This document shows positions 53,599 to 62,994 of a DNA stretch of 64,000 nt, in pieces (position 1 is the first letter of the stretch; every line of letters begins with the position of its first letter). Position numbers and translations under genes: made by a program. This DNA is from CAWBBA01 sp963729795 (GTDB lineage: Bacteria > Desulfobacterota > Desulfomonilia > Desulfomonilales > Desulfomonilaceae), in assembly GCA_963729795.1 (NCBI GenBank), contig CAVSPC010000046.1:62001-126000 (forward strand), given 5' to 3'. The notes beneath the pieces were generated by a model. The model ran no database searches. It saw only the letters and a list, made by a program, of their open reading frames with translations, and was not told where the DNA came from.

Positions 53599-54217
53599 AT
53601 GACCCCCGGCAAAGCCGGGGGCTTATTTCTGTTAGCCCCCCAAGGGGGCCGGCTCATGAGCCCCCTGAAGGGGGCGGGTCTTCGTCAAACATATTGAGTT
53701 GATCCAAACGGGCGTCTTCGGCCTCCTGATCGCGTATGTATTTTCTGACTGAATCCTCATCGAGCCCTACGGTCGAAACATAGAAGCCTCGTGCCCAAAA
53801 GCTTTCTCCCGTGAAATTCCGCTTTCTCCCCTTGATGTTCCTCGCAATCGAAATAGCGCTTTTGCCCTTGATGTACCCGATGACACTCGAAACAGCATAC
53901 TTTGGAGGAATACTCACGCACATGTGTATATGGTCCGCCCGCAAACATCCCTCCACAATCTTGGACCCCTTCTGCCGGGCCAACTCATGAAAAATGCTGC
54001 CGAGATGCTTGCGTATTGACCCATAAATGGCTTTCTTGCGGCGCTTCGGAATGAACACCACATGATACTTGCAGTCCCATCTCGTGTGATTTAGACTCTG
54101 CACGTCTTTCATTGAAACCTCCCAGACTTGATTGTTTGTGTAGTCTGGGAGGTTGCCTCTACTGCTTCACACGGTCAAACCTCTGGGAGTCTCCCCGGCA
54201 AAGCCGGGGGCTTACCT
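53599..54217 (-). mobile_element. Solo IS200/IS605-type element
   Basis: Both ends carry the same hairpin CCCCGGCAAAGCCGGGG followed by GCTTA (left near 53603-53621, right near 54193-54214), typical subterminal stems of IS200 elements. Between them lies a single tnpA. No tnpB is present. It sits between the first duplicated small-gene block and the efflux genes. Confidence 0.8.
53654..54112 (-). CDS. tnpA: IS200/IS605 Y1 transposase
   Basis: 152 residues. The HUH motif is ADHIHMCVSIPP and the catalytic Tyr is in VRKYIRDQE; KYHVVFIPKRRKKAIYG at the N-terminus is typical. The C-terminal tail is proline-rich and reads into the neighbouring hairpin sequence. Complete length, so probably active. 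Confidence 0.93.
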   Translation of the reverse strand: MKDVQSLNHTRWDCKYHVVFIPKRRKKAIYGSIRKHLGSIFHELARQKGSKIVEGCLRADHIHMCVSIPPKYAVSSVIGYIKGKSAISIARNIKGRKRNFTGESFWARGFYVSTVGLDEDSVRKYIRDQEAEDARLDQLNMFDEDPPPSGGS

Positions 54218-54288
54218 GTGTTTTCGTTAATGAGGAGTGTCTTGACTTTTTAAATAACTAGGGTAATCATAAAAAATGGGTAACGATT

Positions 54289-54690
54289 ATGAAACGGACA
54301 TTCGCCATAGTATCCAGTTTACTGCTCCTGTGTGCGGCTGTTGCTAATGCATCCTCCGGTTTGTGCTGCTGCACAATGGCGCACATCGGCGTGATGAAGT
54401 GCACGGACGACCCTTGCGGACCCGATCGAGATCAATCTTGCACTCATGATAGATTTGGTTGCCACTGGAAGAGCGGCTGTTTTTCTCAGCAATGCGCGGG
54501 GGAACCGGCGGCAGTGGGACTTCCGCAGGTCTATCCCGAACGAGCTGAACATCAAGTTTTTGCGTTGCCCGCGCCAATGGTGAACTTCGAGGTGGGCCTG
54601 TGTTCCGCCTGGTCGATATCACGCCAAGTTCGTTCCTACCACTGGAACACCACAGATCTTCTCCTACAAACTTGTTCTTTTCTTTCTTGA
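54289..54690 (+). CDS. Exported Cys-rich small protein (family member 3)
   Basis: 133 residues. The signal peptide ends near VANASS, then GLCCCTMAH, VMKCTDDPCGPDRDQSCTHD, GCHWKSGCFSQQC: about twelve Cys in the first 65 mature residues. The C-terminal part resembles an amphipathic ending with LLLQTCSFLS. Same plan as the proteins at 48721, 52612 and 62419, though diverged. It is 162 bases upstream of the CusB-like gene. Metal binding is inferred. Confidence 0.7.
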   Translation: MKRTFAIVSSLLLLCAAVANASSGLCCCTMAHIGVMKCTDDPCGPDRDQSCTHDRFGCHWKSGCFSQQCAGEPAAVGLPQVYPERAEHQVFALPAPMVNFEVGLCSAWSISRQVRSYHWNTTDLLLQTCSFLS

Positions 54691-54852
54691 TCGTTTGCGA
54701 CGATATTACTAAATGTGCAGGAACACGGCGGCCTTGGCAGGACTCAAAGTAATAGTCCCACGATCATTTCATTGGCCGGACGCTGCGTTGACAAAGATTG
54801 CTACAATGTGGCCCCATAAAAGACGTTAATCCCATACAACCGGGGGAGAGCA

Positions 54853-56424
54853 ATGAATGACACGGTTCCCATACCCAAAAAGACATTGAAGAGAATTGCC
54901 TTGGGATTCCTGATCGTCGCTGTAGTGGCGGTGGGCCTCCTTCTGGTCAGAGGTTCAAAAACGGAACAACCGTCTCCTGAATCCCAGCACCCCAAGGCTG
55001 CCTCTATGGCTTTAATGGGGCAGGAGAAAAGCCAGGCTGTGCCGGGAATGAAGAGCCACGGGCATGGCGGTTCATCTGCAATGTCTCAGGGGCTCACCCC
55101 TGTCCGGTACACAATGTCGCCGGAAGCAAAGATGCTGGCGGAAGTGGAAACGGTAAAGGTGAAGAGAGAGCGGACCGTAAAGGACTTACGAATGGTGGGG
55201 ATGGTTTTCGGCGCAGAGCCAAGGCTTGCTACCCTCACAGCCAGGATAGGCGGTCGTTTGGACGCTGTGTATATAGATTTTACCGGGGTGAAGGTCAATA
55301 AGGGAGACCCGATGGTAACCATCTGGAGCCCGACTCTGATCACGAGTGAAGTCGAATTGATTACGAGCACGAAAAAGCCCGATACCAACCTCGATACCAA
55401 AGGGATTATCCGCGGGGCGGCAGAAAAGCTCATGCAGTACGGGCTGACCAAAGAGCAGATAAAAAAAATCCGGGAAACCGGGAAGCCGGACGAGTACATA
55501 ACTCTCAGGGCTCCCATCAGCGGAATTGTCCTGCAGAAGAACGCTCTTGTCGGCCAGTTTGTCAAGGAAGGCACGGTCATGTACACAATAAACGACTTGT
55601 CCCACGTGTGGGTAAAGCTCAGTGCGTACGAGCCGAATCTTCCCTGGATACGGTACGGCCAAAAGGTGACATTCACAACGCCGTCGTTTCCAGGGAAGAC
55701 GTACAAGGGGACGGTCATTTTCATAGACCCAGTTGTGGACATGCCGACCCGCACAATCAGTGTCAGGCTAGATGCGCCGAATCCGACTTATGAGCTGAAA
55801 CCTCATATGTTCGTCAATGCAGTGCTTCACGCCGAAATAGACGATCATGGCAGAATAGTAAAGCCTGAATGGGTCGGGAAGTACATCTGCCCGTTTGATC
55901 CGACTGAGATCAGCTCGGTTCCGGGAAAGTGCTCTAAGAGTAAGGCGCCTTTGCAACCGGCTACAGCGTACGGATATTCGGGGGTGAAACATCCGGTTAT
56001 GATGCCGCTCGTTGTACCCGTTTCAGCGGTCCTGTATACGGGAAAGCGATCACTCGTATATGTGGAAGTGCCCAATCAGCGCGAACCGACGTATGAGCAG
56101 CGGAATGTAGTCTTGGGTCCACGCGCTCAGGAGAAGTACGTTATTTACGGCGGCCTCAAGGAGGGGGAGCGTGTAGTTTATAAGGGTAATTTCGAGATCG
56201 ACAGCTCGGTGCAAATCGCCGGCCTGCCCAGCATGATGAACCCTGCTAAATCGGAGCAGGCCGCCGAGACCAAGAAGACGCCCCCGGCTGCAGCCCCCGA
56301 GTCCCATGCAGGTCATGAGATGCAAGGAAAAGAAGCGAAGCCACCGGAAAAGGTGCCCAAGAACATGAATATGGAAATGGGCACAGCGAAGCCTCACCCT
56401 GAAAAGGGCAAAGGAGGACGGTGA
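54853..56424 (+). CDS. cusB: CusB-like RND periplasmic adaptor
   Basis: 523 residues with an N-terminal anchor (about 13-35). Barrel-sandwich region GRLDAVYIDFTGVKVNKGDP and APISGIVLQKNALVGQFVKEG, beta-barrel VKLSAYEPNLPWIRYGQ. A degenerate heavy-metal-binding insert YICPFDP...GKC lies at residue 344 on, and a Met/His-rich tail HAGHEMQG ... NMNMEMG follows. It links the inner-membrane pump to an outer-membrane channel and may hand over Cu(I)/Ag(I). It overlaps the cusA-like start by 4 bases. Symbol is by family resemblance. Confidence 0.9.
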   Translation: MNDTVPIPKKTLKRIALGFLIVAVVAVGLLLVRGSKTEQPSPESQHPKAASMALMGQEKSQAVPGMKSHGHGGSSAMSQGLTPVRYTMSPEAKMLAEVETVKVKRERTVKDLRMVGMVFGAEPRLATLTARIGGRLDAVYIDFTGVKVNKGDPMVTIWSPTLITSEVELITSTKKPDTNLDTKGIIRGAAEKLMQYGLTKEQIKKIRETGKPDEYITLRAPISGIVLQKNALVGQFVKEGTVMYTINDLSHVWVKLSAYEPNLPWIRYGQKVTFTTPSFPGKTYKGTVIFIDPVVDMPTRTISVRLDAPNPTYELKPHMFVNAVLHAEIDDHGRIVKPEWVGKYICPFDPTEISSVPGKCSKSKAPLQPATAYGYSGVKHPVMMPLVVPVSAVLYTGKRSLVYVEVPNQREPTYEQRNVVLGPRAQEKYVIYGGLKEGERVVYKGNFEIDSSVQIAGLPSMMNPAKSEQAAETKKTPPAAAPESHAGHEMQGKEAKPPEKVPKNMNMEMGTAKPHPEKGKGGR

Positions 56425-59400
56425 TGCCGAATGATCACGAAGAGCTCGTAGCGCCTACACTTTTCTCAAGGGTAATGCGCTTCTGGTTACAGCAGAAGCT
56501 TCTCGTGTTTATCGGCATTTTGGCTGTCCTGCTCGTCGGCCTTTCGGTTGCCCCTTTTGATTGGAAAATACCTCTCCTGCCAAGGCACCCGGTTCCTGTG
56601 GATGCGATTCCGGACATCGGTGAAAATCAGCAAATCGTGTTCACCACGTGGGAGGGGCGTTCGGCAAAGGACGTTGAAGATCAGATAACATATCCCCTGA
56701 CGATACAGCTTCTGGGGATTCCGGGTGTCAGAGCCGTCAGAAGTTATTCATACTTCGGGTACTCAACAATATATGTAGTATTCGAGGACAAAGTCAGATT
56801 CTACTGGTCCAGGACACGGATCTTGGAGCGACTCAATTCACTGGCTCCGGGTACGTTGCCAGTCAATGTCCAGCCGACTCTGGGGCCGGATGCTACCGCC
56901 GTTGGACAGATCTTCTGGTACACGGTGGAAGGCAAAGGGTTCGGTATGGATGAGCTGAGAACCGTGCAAGACTGGTACATCCGATATCTCTTGCAATCGG
57001 CCAAGGGTGTGAGCCAGGACGCTTCGGTTGGAGGCTATGTCCGCGAATACCAGATTGACGTGAATCCTGACGCCTTGCGGGGCAATGGGGTCACTCTAAC
57101 GGACGTCTTCACCGCGGTCCAGAGATCGAACCTGGACGTAGGTGCTCGAACCATAGAGATGAACGACACTGATTACATAATTCGCGCGCGTGGGTTCATA
57201 AAGACTCTTCACGACATTGAGATGACGGTGGTCAAGGTAAAGGACAACAATCCGCTCTATATTAAAGACGTAGCCACAGTGTCTGAGGGACCGGCCTTTA
57301 GACAGGGCGCACTGAATAAGGCAGGTGCAGAAGCCGTCGGTGGGGTCGTTATAGCGCGTTTCCGAGAAAATCCTCTTCAGGTGATCAAGAATGTCAAAGC
57401 GAGAATCAAGGAAATTACCCCGAGTCTTCCGAAGAAGACCCTCGCCGATGGGACAGTCTCTCAAGTCAAAATTGTGCCGTTTTATGACCGGACGCAGCTC
57501 ATCTACGAGACTCTCGACACTTTAAAAAAGGCTTTGTCGGACGAACTTCTGGTTACCATCATCATTGTGGTAGTCATGGTGAACCATCTGATAAGCGCGG
57601 CCCTGATCTCATTTATCCTACCATTGGCTGTCCTCCTGACGTTTATCATCATGAAAGTGACAGGGACTGAAGCAAATATAATGGCCCTGTCCGGTATCGC
57701 CATCGCAATCGGCGTCATGGTGGACATGGGAATCATCCTTACGGAAAACATCTTGAGGCATATCGAGCATGAACCGCCGGGAAAAAGCGCCCTCAAGATC
57801 GTGCATGAGGCTGCGAGTGAAGTGGGCGGGGCGGTCATCACGTCCGCGTCCACTACTATCCTGGCTTTTCTGCCTGTGTTTAGCTTGACTGGGGCGGAAG
57901 GAAAGTTGTTCACCCCTGTCGCGCTAACAAAGACGTTTGCAATTGCGGGATCCCTGATATTAGCCCTGTCGATCATACCCCCACTCGCCCATATAGCGTT
58001 TACGAAGCGGCATTTCCGGTCTCCGACTCTTATAGTGGTCTATGGACTGATCGCTGGCTTCGGCATTTGGCTCGGGCATTCGCTGTCCTGGTTCATCGGG
58101 ATAGGCTTGATTCTCGTGGCCGCAATCAAGTGCATCTCGCTTTTCGTTCCGCAGTCGATCAGGGAAAGAACTCCGATGGCCTTGAATCTGGTGGCCCTGG
58201 TTGTGGTGATTTTGTTGTTGACCGAGCACTGGCTGCCTCTCGGCCCTCAAAAGGGACTGCTCCGGAACCTGATCTTTTGCGGGGGGATCATTTTCGGGCT
58301 TCTGGGAATCCGCAAGGTTTTCACGGGATACTATCGCCAGGCCCTGACCTGGGCATTGCACCACAAAGCCACCTTTCTTTGCTTACCTGTCTCGCTGGTT
58401 GTTCTCGGTGTAGTGATATGGCTAGGCTTCGACAGAGTGTTTGGTTTTATTCCTAACGTGTACGACCGCATTACCGGCTGGTCCCCTCCTCACCAAACCA
58501 TGCAATTGCCCAAAACCTCGAAGCCCGGTTCGAGCATGCCCGGAATGAACCCTCCTGCAACTAGCATGGCGGGAATGAATATGCCCGGAATGAAGATGGA
58601 AGGACCTCCAAAACAGGAGATTCCCAAAGACCCGATACGTTCGACAATAATTTGGCGTAAGCTTGCCGGTTTGTTCCCGGGGTTGGGAAAGGAATTCATG
58701 CCCGCTCTGGAGGAAGGGACTTTTTTGTACATGCCCACCCTCATGCCCCATGTCTCCATCGGGAAAGCCCTTGACGTGCTCCACAAACAAAATCTTGCGA
58801 TTAGCAACATTCCGGAAATCCAATCCGTGGTGGGCAAAATCGGGCGCGTGGACACCGCCCTGGACCCAGCCCCCATTTCCATGATTGAAACAATTATTAA
58901 CTTTTTCCCGGAGTACAAGACCAATCCGGATACGGGAGATGTGATCCTTGACCCCAAGACCCATGAACCGATCCGACAATGGAGACCACAAATAAAGTCA
59001 GTCAACGACATCTGGAATGAAATAGAGAAAGCGGGTCACATTCCCGGCACGACGGCAGCGCCGAAACTCGAACCCATAGCCGGCAGGGTACTTATGCTCC
59101 AGGCCGGCATAAGGGCTGCGATGGGGATCAAGATCCAGGGCGAGAACCTGGATGATTTGGAGCGGATAGGCCTTCAGATGGAGGGGTATCTGAGGGAAGT
59201 TCCTTCCCTTGAGCCTTCATCGGTCCTTGCCGACCGAAATATCGGAGTGCCGTACCTCGAAATTAACATCGACCGCGATGCCATAGCCAGGTACGGGTTG
59301 AATATTCAGGATATCGATGATGTCATCGAGGTAGCGATAGGAGGCAGGCAACTAACCAGGACAGTAATGGGGCGCGAGCGTTACCCAGTCCGGGTGCGCT

Positions 59401-60305
59401 ACGACAGGGAACTGCGCGACTACGTCCAAGCCCTGGGTGACATACTGGTTACTGCATCGAATGGGGCGCAGATCCCTATGAAGTCCGTGGCCGACATTAA
59501 GTACGTCCCCGGGCCCATGGTCATAAAGAGCGAGGACACGTTTCACGTGAGTTACGTGATCTTCGACAAGAAGCCGAATGTTGCTGAAGTCACGGCAGTG
59601 CAAGACGCAGACCGATACTTGAAGGAGAAGATCAAGTCCGGCGAGCTGAAACTCCCGCCTAATTACTCCTATTCTTTTGTGGGCTCTTACCAGGACGAGA
59701 TACGGTCGGAAAAGACCATGATGATAGTCATTCCGGCCACCCTGTTGCTCGTCTTCATGGTACTGTACTTTCAGTTCGGGTCCGTCCCCACCTCCCTGAA
59801 CGTGTTCTCGGGGATTTTCGTCGCATGGTCCGGGGGCTTTCTAATGATCTGGCTGTACTCACAGCCGTGGTTTTTTCATTTCAACGTGTTCGGGGTGCCG
59901 ATGAGGCAACTGTTTCAGATGAAGACCTACTACTTGAGCGTCGCGGTCTGGGTCGGGTTCTTGGCACTCTTCGGAATCGCTACAAACGACGGTGTGATCT
60001 ATTCCACCTACCTCAACCAGGTTTTTGCGCAGCACAAATTTAAATCGGTCGAAGAAATAAGGGAAGCTACCGTGGAAGCAGGCCTCAAGCGCATCAGGCC
60101 GGCCCTCATGACCTCGTCCACCGCAATCCTGGCTTTGATGCCCGTCCTCACATCTCAGGGAAGAGGCTCGGACGTAATGGTCCCGATGGCTTTGCCAATA
60201 TTCGGGGGAATGTTTCTGGATCTTATCACCGTGTTCGTTGTTCCGACGATTTACTGTCTGGAAAAGGAGATTGAGTTCAAACGACGAGCAGTATCCGCAA
60301 TTTAA
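56421..60305 (+). CDS. cusA: CusA-like heavy-metal RND efflux pump with central insertion
   Basis: 1294 residues against about 1050 for E. coli CusA. HME-RND hallmarks include PVDAIPDIGENQQIVFTTWEGR at the N-terminus and the proton-relay helix IGVMVDMGIILTEN with Asp435 and Glu442. The extra length lies at about residues 530-755: several added hydrophobic helices and a Met-rich stretch (about 706-729, MPGM, MAGMNMPGMKM) before the normal GKEFMPALEEGTFLYMP. The Met-rich part should face the periplasm or the membrane surface and could gather Cu(I). No outer-membrane factor (CusC) is in the window. Confidence 0.93.
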   Translation: MMPNDHEELVAPTLFSRVMRFWLQQKLLVFIGILAVLLVGLSVAPFDWKIPLLPRHPVPVDAIPDIGENQQIVFTTWEGRSAKDVEDQITYPLTIQLLGIPGVRAVRSYSYFGYSTIYVVFEDKVRFYWSRTRILERLNSLAPGTLPVNVQPTLGPDATAVGQIFWYTVEGKGFGMDELRTVQDWYIRYLLQSAKGVSQDASVGGYVREYQIDVNPDALRGNGVTLTDVFTAVQRSNLDVGARTIEMNDTDYIIRARGFIKTLHDIEMTVVKVKDNNPLYIKDVATVSEGPAFRQGALNKAGAEAVGGVVIARFRENPLQVIKNVKARIKEITPSLPKKTLADGTVSQVKIVPFYDRTQLIYETLDTLKKALSDELLVTIIIVVVMVNHLISAALISFILPLAVLLTFIIMKVTGTEANIMALSGIAIAIGVMVDMGIILTENILRHIEHEPPGKSALKIVHEAASEVGGAVITSASTTILAFLPVFSLTGAEGKLFTPVALTKTFAIAGSLILALSIIPPLAHIAFTKRHFRSPTLIVVYGLIAGFGIWLGHSLSWFIGIGLILVAAIKCISLFVPQSIRERTPMALNLVALVVVILLLTEHWLPLGPQKGLLRNLIFCGGIIFGLLGIRKVFTGYYRQALTWALHHKATFLCLPVSLVVLGVVIWLGFDRVFGFIPNVYDRITGWSPPHQTMQLPKTSKPGSSMPGMNPPATSMAGMNMPGMKMEGPPKQEIPKDPIRSTIIWRKLAGLFPGLGKEFMPALEEGTFLYMPTLMPHVSIGKALDVLHKQNLAISNIPEIQSVVGKIGRVDTALDPAPISMIETIINFFPEYKTNPDTGDVILDPKTHEPIRQWRPQIKSVNDIWNEIEKAGHIPGTTAAPKLEPIAGRVLMLQAGIRAAMGIKIQGENLDDLERIGLQMEGYLREVPSLEPSSVLADRNIGVPYLEINIDRDAIARYGLNIQDIDDVIEVAIGGRQLTRTVMGRERYPVRVRYDRELRDYVQALGDILVTASNGAQIPMKSVADIKYVPGPMVIKSEDTFHVSYVIFDKKPNVAEVTAVQDADRYLKEKIKSGELKLPPNYSYSFVGSYQDEIRSEKTMMIVIPATLLLVFMVLYFQFGSVPTSLNVFSGIFVAWSGGFLMIWLYSQPWFFHFNVFGVPMRQLFQMKTYYLSVAVWVGFLALFGIATNDGVIYSTYLNQVFAQHKFKSVEEIREATVEAGLKRIRPALMTSSTAILALMPVLTSQGRGSDVMVPMALPIFGGMFLDLITVFVVPTIYCLEKEIEFKRRAVSAI

Positions 60306-60396
60306 AACATTTTGGGTAAGAAGTTAAAATGCTTGAAGATCCTGTTTATGGCCTTTGGTCACGGATTTGTACACGAAGGGATCATGGAGGCAAGAG

Positions 60397-61251
60397 ATGA
60401 AAACAGGTTGTCGATCCGTGCTGTTCGTGGCGGGAATCCTTCTGATGCTCGTCTCGGTTACATCGCAAGTAGGTGCAGACGAGAACGCCGTCAGGGTCTA
60501 TGGAGCAACCACATTTGCAGAGCCGATGAAAATCCTCGGAAAGCTGTTCATGAACGAGCATCCTGGTGTTCGGGTGGAAGTCCTCGGCAAAACCTCCGAA
60601 TTTGGCTTCCTGGCATTGCTGAACAAGGAAACGGATCTCGTCATGGCCGCGCGTAAGCCCACAGTAGTGGAGAGACGTTTAGCCGATCAAAAAGGTGTCG
60701 AGTGGGCGGGAGCACGCGTGGCTTGGGAGAGGGTGGCTGTCATTTCCCATCCGGGCGTCGGAGTGACTGAACTGACCGTAGACCAACTTCGGAAGATTTA
60801 TACGGGCGAATACAAAAACTGGCGGGACTTGGGCGGAATAGACCAGCCTATCATGTTGCACAGCCCGCCTTATCCCCAAGATGATATAGCGGTCTGGTTT
60901 GCCCACAACGTTCTCAGTAAAGCTGAGTTCACTTCAGGCATAATCTGGGTTGAAACGCCTGATTTCTTGGTCCAACACGTCAGCGTTCACAAGGGAGCGA
61001 TCGCATATTTGGGTAACCTGCAACTCAGAGGCATTCTCAAGCGGCACCCCCAATTCAAGGTAAACATTCTCCGTATTCGCGCAAATAGGGAATCGCCGGC
61101 GTTAAGTCCATCGACCGAAATTACAAAGAAAGAGGCGTACCCGTTAACGATCCCGCTCTTCCTCTTCTGGGACAGAAATAATTCGAACAAATGGATTGAG
61201 CCATTCGCTCGGTTTTGCAAGGAGAGATTTCAGGAGGCGGTCAGAAAATGA
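60397..61251 (+). CDS. PstS-like periplasmic substrate-binding protein
   Basis: 284 residues from ATG 60397 with GGAGG upstream. The signal peptide ends near QVGADE. The fold signature VYGATTFAEPMKILGKLFMNEHPGV and the LTVDQLRKIYTGEYKNWRDLGG hinge are those of the phosphate-binding PBP-like family. No permease or ATPase genes are adjacent, so it is not an obvious ABC system. Its place between the efflux pump and NosL-like genes suggests binding of an oxyanion or metal complex; this is inference. Confidence 0.85.
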   Translation: MKTGCRSVLFVAGILLMLVSVTSQVGADENAVRVYGATTFAEPMKILGKLFMNEHPGVRVEVLGKTSEFGFLALLNKETDLVMAARKPTVVERRLADQKGVEWAGARVAWERVAVISHPGVGVTELTVDQLRKIYTGEYKNWRDLGGIDQPIMLHSPPYPQDDIAVWFAHNVLSKAEFTSGIIWVETPDFLVQHVSVHKGAIAYLGNLQLRGILKRHPQFKVNILRIRANRESPALSPSTEITKKEAYPLTIPLFLFWDRNNSNKWIEPFARFCKERFQEAVRK

Positions 61252-61310
61252 GGTACCGAATCAGCACTCCCACCAGTCCGAGATCACAGCGATCTGAGTC
61301 ACCAAGTACT

Positions 61311-61336
61311 AAGTTCCATAAGTTCGGTGACGTATT
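61311..61336 (+). repeat. 26-base repeat, copy 2
   Basis: Exact reverse complement of 44533-44558. Followed 9 bases later by the GATGCC-type module. Confidence 0.85.
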
Positions 61337-61344
61337 CCTGATCG

Positions 61345-61402
61345 TGGTGGAACAGGCATCTTGCCTGTCGCCGAAGGACAAGCAAGATGCCCGTCGCCAT
61401 TA
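61345..61402. repeat. Dispersed module related to 9181
   Basis: Contains GGCATCTTGCCTGTCGCC and CAAGATGCCCGTCGCCA, the latter shared with 9221-9237 exactly. Confidence 0.7.
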
Positions 61403-61467
61403 GGTCATTTGCCATATAGGTCATTACTTTTGATAACCGCTATATCTGCCGAAAAGGAGAAAAACAA

Positions 61468-62208
61468 ATGCAGGCAAAGCACAGAAGTGCTTTAGCGAAA
61501 ACACTAGCCATATTGGTTGCGGTCGTGGTCGCGATGCTTGTTCCGTTGGTTTCTAGCGCCGCGGATTTCTTGCCCTTGCCGGACGGGTCTAAGGTGGATC
61601 TTGGCCAGAAGTGTCCGGTTTGTGGCATGGTGATTGGTGGAACGGGTAGGCAGGCCGTCACCGTCACCTTCAAGGACGGACATGTGACGGGTTTTCACGG
61701 TGTGGCGGCAGCGGTCTTCAAGGATGGCCACGTGGTGGGATTTGAAGGGGCTCGTTGTCTCTTCATTTACAATTCCGTTCCCCAGAAGTACCACGTCAAT
61801 GTTGCGGATATCGCTCACCAGTATGTCACGGATTACACGAGCAAAAAGATGATTGATTTGGCAAAGGCATTTCTTGTTCTCGGCAGCAATGTAAAGGGCC
61901 CAATGGGTTACGATCTTGTGCCGTTCAGTAGCAAAGAGGAAGCAGCAAAATTCGCATCCGAGAATGATGGCAAGTGGATTGTGCAACTCCACGAAGTAGC
62001 CAAGGCAGCGCAAGAAGGAACCGATAGGTCCGGACCAACTCCAGCCTCCGGGACGACGGGTGTGACTGAAAAACGTGCTCCCGTGCCTGTACAGTCACCA
62101 GATCAGATCAAACGGGAACATCGCGTTCCCGAGAAGCCTGTGACGCCCCCGGTGCGCCCACAGGGCCGAAACTTCGGGCCGTCGGCATCTCACAAAGGAG
62201 GCTGTTGA
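61468..62208 (+). CDS. NosL-like copper-binding protein
   Basis: 246 residues. A signal peptide ends near VSSAAD. Cys49-Pro-Val-Cys52-Gly-Met54 (CPVCGM) is the NosL/NosD-associated Cu(I) site; the family loop TVTFKDGHV is present twice in tandem (TFKDGHVTGFHGVAAAVFKDGHVVGF). A Pro-rich tail ends in KGGC. NosL delivers copper to periplasmic enzymes; no nos genes are here, so a role with the CusBA-like pump is more likely. The lack of a lipobox suggests a soluble periplasmic form. Confidence 0.88.
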   Translation: MQAKHRSALAKTLAILVAVVVAMLVPLVSSAADFLPLPDGSKVDLGQKCPVCGMVIGGTGRQAVTVTFKDGHVTGFHGVAAAVFKDGHVVGFEGARCLFIYNSVPQKYHVNVADIAHQYVTDYTSKKMIDLAKAFLVLGSNVKGPMGYDLVPFSSKEEAAKFASENDGKWIVQLHEVAKAAQEGTDRSGPTPASGTTGVTEKRAPVPVQSPDQIKREHRVPEKPVTPPVRPQGRNFGPSASHKGGC

Positions 62209-62418
62209 GCACTCCGTGGCGTAAATACGGTGCCATCTTGAGATCAACCTTGGCTGCACCCTACGAAGACTTCCGAGAATACGACACCGAACTTGCGCCA
62301 TCGAGTACTGCGGCCAAACGAGGGGCCTTGTCAAACAATTGCATTACCGCTGATTGACGAATCGATAGCGCGTGCTTACGTTAATTCAGTAGAGGTTTTG
62401 CAAAGGAGAACCCCGGCA

Positions 62419-62820
62419 ATGATGCGGCTAATGCTCTCCGGGAGACGTCAACTACTCGTTTTAGGTATCGTGCTTCCAGTAGCTATAATAGCTTTGACAA
62501 TTCCTTTGCGTTGCTGCTGCGGCCCCAATCATGACCTCGGTGGCCATTCTACGGCGGATTGTCACTCTTCCTGTGCACTAATCCTCCCGGGCGTTTGTGC
62601 CGGCCCCCATTGTGGGCCATGCCCGCAGCGGTTCATTTCGCTGAATAACTCCGATACAAAACAGGGCTTGTCCCACGGAACGTTCACTAGGGTTCCTGCT
62701 TTGTTAGCAGCAGGAACGTCGTTTGCTGCTTCTTCAAGCCTACCTGTTCTGGCGTCTTACTCAATTCTGAAATTTAACCCCACTGTTGATTCGCTTCACA
62801 CAATCGTACTCCTGATTTGA
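62419..62820 (+). CDS. Exported Cys/His-rich small protein (family member 4, intact)
   Basis: 133 residues from ATG 62419 with AAAGGAGAA upstream. The signal or anchor segment (about 10-30) is followed by RCCCGPNHD, ADCHSSC, CAGPHCGPCPQRF, then the motif SLNNSDTKQGLSHGTFTRVPALL and the C-terminus FNPTVDSLHTIVLLI. It is the intact version of the frameshifted copy at 52612. The hydrophobic C-terminal third could re-enter or span the membrane. Metal binding is inferred from the Cys/His density and the efflux context. Confidence 0.75.
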   Translation: MMRLMLSGRRQLLVLGIVLPVAIIALTIPLRCCCGPNHDLGGHSTADCHSSCALILPGVCAGPHCGPCPQRFISLNNSDTKQGLSHGTFTRVPALLAAGTSFAASSSLPVLASYSILKFNPTVDSLHTIVLLI

Positions 62821-62994
62821 AAACCATCTTTATCCCGAGCCCGGTGTAGCGGCTTTCAAACAGCCTCTCGAATGCGTGATTTGATGCCTGAGATTCCACG
62901 ATGTCTCTGGGGGAATTTTGGCACGGGGTCCTTGATCCGCATGTAGAGGGAGCGAGAATGTTTCCAAGAGTAATTGAAGAAAGGGAGAAAGAAG

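Larger units (their letters stand above)
61252..61467. other. Gap with two repeat modules before the NosL-like gene
   Basis: Holds the 26-base repeat (61311-61336) and the GGCATCTTGCCTGTC module (61345-61402). Confidence 0.6.

Noticed and set aside
54785..54812. Sigma-70 promoter TTGACA ... TACAAT before cusB
   Set aside because: The two boxes are only 8 bases apart, far too close for a functional -35/-10 pair.
62920..62945. Second sigma-54 promoter (TGGCACGGGG...) before the 62995 gene
   Set aside because: Spacing to the following TTG is wrong and the GC of the -12 box is missing; the duplicate at 53080 has TGGCAT.
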